Shown piece by piece: positions 6,803 to 8,420 of a stretch of DNA of 8,420 bases. The notes beneath the pieces were generated by a model. It saw only the letters and a list, made by a program, of their open reading frames with translations, was not told the origin of the DNA and did not search any database. Numbering within the stretch: position 1 is the first letter of the stretch; the number at the start of each line of letters is the position of its first letter. The DNA is from an uncultured Bacilli bacterium (GTDB lineage: Bacteria > Bacillota_I > Bacilli_A > RF39 > UBA660), in NCBI GenBank assembly GCA_947631525.1, contig CANRLQ010000038.1:1-8420 (forward strand), read 5' to 3'. The position numbers and the translations under genes were made by a program.

Positions 6803-8192
6803 CAAATATTGTTCCTTCTTTAGTATCTTTTATTATTATTCCTTTATCTTCTAATTCTTTTCTTATTCGATCTGCTTCTTCATAATTTTTATCTTGCTTT
6901 GCCTTACTACGTAATTTAATCATATTATTTATATATTGTTCTAAATTTTTATCTATTTTAACTATTTCATCTTTTAACAAATCTAATGATAATACTTTAT
7001 CAAAATCTTTTACCAATTCTATTTTAGTAATATTATTCATATTATCTTTTAATACATCATACAAAATAGTTAAAGAAGATGAAGTATTTAAATCATTTTC
7101 TAAAGATTGTTTAAATTTATATTTATACATATCTACTTTATCTTTATCAATACTTCCATCTAAATCTACATTAATAGATTTAATCTTATTTTTTAACTTA
7201 TTATATGAATTTTTTGCTTGATTTAAAGCATCATAACTAAATACAAGAACTTTTCTATATGAAGAATTTAAACACATAAAACGATAATCAAGTGGATCAT
7301 AACCTTTTTGTTCTAATAAAGAAAGTGTTAAAAATTCCCCATTTGATTTACTCATCTTACCTGTATTGTCATTTAAATGTTCACCATGAATCCAATAATT
7401 ACACCATTTGTGATTTAAATATGCTTCTGATTGAGCTATTTCATTTGTATGATGTGGAAATATATTATCTACCCCACCACAATGAATATCTAAATGTTCA
7501 CCTAGATTTTTAATTGCTATTGCTGAACATTCTATATGCCATCCTGGATATCCAAGACCCCAAGGACTATCCCACTTTAATTCCTGATCATCAAATTTAG
7601 ATTTTGTAAACCATAAAACAAAATCAGCTTGATTTCTTTTATTTAAGTCTTCTTCTACTCCTTCTCTTACACCTACAATCATATCATTTACTTTATGATT
7701 AGTGAGATTATAATAGTCAGATAATTTAGAAGTATCAAAATACACATTTCCACCACTTATATATGCATAAGAATCTTTTAATAATTTTGTTATTATTTTT
7801 ATATATTCATTGATATTATCAGTAGCTTTTGATATTATTTCAGGTCGTTTAATGTTTAATTTATCAATATCTTTCATAAATTCATTTTTATAAAAATCAG
7901 CTATTTCTAGAACTGTTTTATGTTCTCTTTTAGCACCTTTTAACATTTTATCTTCACCGCTATCAGAATCGCTAGTCAAATGGCCTACATCAGTTATATT
8001 CATGCATCTTTTTACATTATATCCTAAATAATTTAATGATTTTTCAAGAATATCTTCAAAGATATATGTTCTAAGATTACCAATATGAGCATAATGATAT
8101 ACTGTGGGTCCACATGTATACATTGTAACCATATTTTTATCATATGGTACAAATTCTTCTATTTTTTTTGTTAAAGTATTATATAATCTCAC
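6792..8192 (-). CDS. cysS: Cysteinyl-tRNA synthetase
   Basis: This class I synthetase attaches cysteine to tRNA-Cys in the cytoplasm. The 466-aa product has the expected layout: zinc ligand Cys27 in YTCGPTVYHYAHIGN, HIGN (36-39) as the HIGH motif, then WDSPWGLGYPGWHIECSAIA (207-226) with zinc ligand Cys222. FPHHTNEIAQSEA (245-257) supplies His247 and Glu251. KMSKSNGEFLTL (279-290) is the ATP-binding KMSKS loop. The C-terminal part has the usual helical domain and the EEADRIRKELEDKGI end (438-452). All four zinc ligands match the E. coli spacing, so it should be active. The start is a GTG at 8192 with SD AGGAAGTGAT. It is transcribed from its own extended -10 promoter and ends in tandem stops TAG-TAA inside a hairpin. 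The leader is only about a dozen bases, so there is no room for the T-box found upstream of some Bacillota cysS genes. Confidence 0.98.
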   Translation of the reverse strand: MRLYNTLTKKIEEFVPYDKNMVTMYTCGPTVYHYAHIGNLRTYIFEDILEKSLNYLGYNVKRCMNITDVGHLTSDSDSGEDKMLKGAKREHKTVLEIADFYKNEFMKDIDKLNIKRPEIISKATDNINEYIKIITKLLKDSYAYISGGNVYFDTSKLSDYYNLTNHKVNDMIVGVREGVEEDLNKRNQADFVLWFTKSKFDDQELKWDSPWGLGYPGWHIECSAIAIKNLGEHLDIHCGGVDNIFPHHTNEIAQSEAYLNHKWCNYWIHGEHLNDNTGKMSKSNGEFLTLSLLEQKGYDPLDYRFMCLNSSYRKVLVFSYDALNQAKNSYNKLKNKIKSINVDLDGSIDKDKVDMYKYKFKQSLENDLNTSSSLTILYDVLKDNMNNITKIELVKDFDKVLSLDLLKDEIVKIDKNLEQYINNMIKLRSKAKQDKNYEEADRIRKELEDKGIIIKDTKEGTIFELK

Positions 8193-8210
8193 AATATCAC
8201 TTCCTATTTA

Positions 8211-8240
8211 ATTATAACACAATATATTATATTTATTCAA
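8211..8240 (-). promoter_or_regulatory. Promoter of cysS
   Basis: On the minus strand TTGAAT (8240-8235, 4/6 to TTGACA) is followed after 18 bases by TATAAT (8216-8211). TGT directly before it makes a perfect extended -10. Predicted transcription starts near 8205, so the mRNA would begin almost at its SD (AGGAAGTGAT), with a leader of about 12 bases before the GTG. The flanking DNA on the far side is extremely AT-rich and could serve as an UP element. Confidence 0.75.
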
Positions 8241-8290
8241 ATATTTAGTTACAATAAAATATATAATATAATTAAATATTTTTTAAATTT
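8221..8290. other. AT-rich divergent intergenic core
   Basis: Only three of these 70 bases are G or C. The stretch lies between and partly overlaps the outward-facing promoters of cysS (minus) and the tRNA gene (plus). It contains short A/T palindromes such as AAATATTT but no open frame or strong GC-bearing hairpin. UP-element function for both promoters is a reasonable inference. Confidence 0.5.
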
Positions 8291-8294
8291 TCTA

Positions 8295-8323
8295 TTGCAT
8301 ATTTTATTTTATTATGTTATTAT
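8295..8323 (+). promoter_or_regulatory. Promoter of the tRNA gene
   Basis: On the plus strand TTGCAT (8295-8300, 3/6 to TTGACA) is followed after 17 bases by TATTAT (8318-8323, 5/6). TGT directly before it forms an extended -10. Transcription would start near 8330, about 11 bases before the mature 5' end of the tRNA, which is a suitable short leader for RNase P. Confidence 0.6.
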
Positions 8324-8340
8324 TAGTAAGTAATGTGTAT

Positions 8341-8417
8341 GGACCTTTAGCTCAGTTGGTTAGAGCATCCGGCTCATAACCGGACGGTCGTAGGTTCGAG
8401 TCCTACAAGGTCCACCA
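8341..8417 (+). tRNA. tRNA with anticodon CAT, most likely tRNA-Ile2 (lysidine type)
   Basis: The 77 bases fold into a complete cloverleaf with encoded CCA. The acceptor stem is GGACCTT (8341-8347) paired with AAGGTCC (8407-8413), discriminator A. The D arm is GCTC/GAGC, the anticodon stem is TCCGG/CCGGA, the loop is CTCATAA with anticodon CAT at 8375-8377, and the T arm is GTAGG/CCTAC around TTCGAGT. The G1-C72 pair rules out initiator tRNA-fMet. C4-G69 and C5-G68 in the acceptor are features associated with recognition by TilS, which turns C34 into lysidine so that the tRNA reads AUA as Ile. The sequence is close to my memory of the Bacillus tRNA-Ile(LAU). Elongator tRNA-Met is the alternative, and automatic tools often label such genes Met. 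No second tRNA fits before the window ends three bases later. Confidence 0.95.
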
Positions 8418-8420
8418 TTT

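Noticed and set aside
7292..7513. A plus-strand open frame of 73 codons opposite cysS
   Set aside because: It is antisense to the KMSKS and zinc-ligand region of cysS. The His-rich translation only mirrors that conserved stretch.
8193..8340. T-box or other riboswitch upstream of cysS
   Set aside because: The promoter sits about 20-50 bases before the GTG and leaves a leader of about 12 bases. No T-box sequence or stem structure is present.
1..8420. Mycoplasma-type genetic code (TGA as Trp), suggested by the low GC
   Set aside because: TGA ends queA, the 318-aa gene and miaA exactly at overlapping or adjacent starts, and the conserved Trp codons I checked are TGG.
1..8420. Mobile element, phage or CRISPR content
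   Set aside because: No transposase, integrase, direct-repeat array or target-site duplication is seen. The genes are nearly contiguous, largely core, and all on one strand, and the gap beside the tRNA shows no attachment-site repeat.

Overview
The window is very AT-rich (by eye roughly a quarter G+C) and is almost fully coding. Every protein gene lies on the minus strand, and one tRNA gene lies on the plus strand at the right edge. The Shine-Dalgarno (SD) sites are of the GGTGAT/AGGAGG kind. The gene order ruvA-ruvB-queA, the YfmF-type M16 protein and a tRNA close to my memory of the Bacillus lysidine tRNA-Ile point to a low-GC Bacillota/Bacilli-type bacterium, possibly an uncultured gut or host-associated lineage. 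TGA is used as a stop at several gene junctions, so the mycoplasma code (TGA = Trp) does not apply.

Layout, in the direction of transcription from right to left: cysS (cysteinyl-tRNA synthetase) has its own promoter and ends in a perfect AT-rich hairpin. A compact run follows: ruvA, ruvB, queA, two unrecognised genes, miaA, deoD. The junctions are 19, 12, -4, 3, 0 and -4 bases, so these seven genes are almost certainly one operon. After a 40-base gap comes the 5' part of a yfmF-like gene, cut by the left window edge. At the right, a divergent tRNA gene with anticodon CAT (probably tRNA-Ile2, read after lysidine modification) has its own promoter.

Functionally the operon mixes recombination (RuvAB branch migration), modification of tRNA anticodon loops (QueA for queuosine, MiaA for i6A37) and purine salvage (DeoD). 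cysS, the tRNA and the EF-P-associated yfmF add to a translation theme.

The least explained part is the pair of adjacent genes between queA and miaA. Their products (318 and 347 aa) are divergent paralogues. Each keeps an HExxH motif, a Glu 17-18 residues downstream, a YILG block and a shared C-terminal end. These features resemble the catalytic half of M3-family peptidases (oligoendopeptidase F type) without the large N-terminal region. Nothing in the window looks like a mobile element, CRISPR array or phage remnant.
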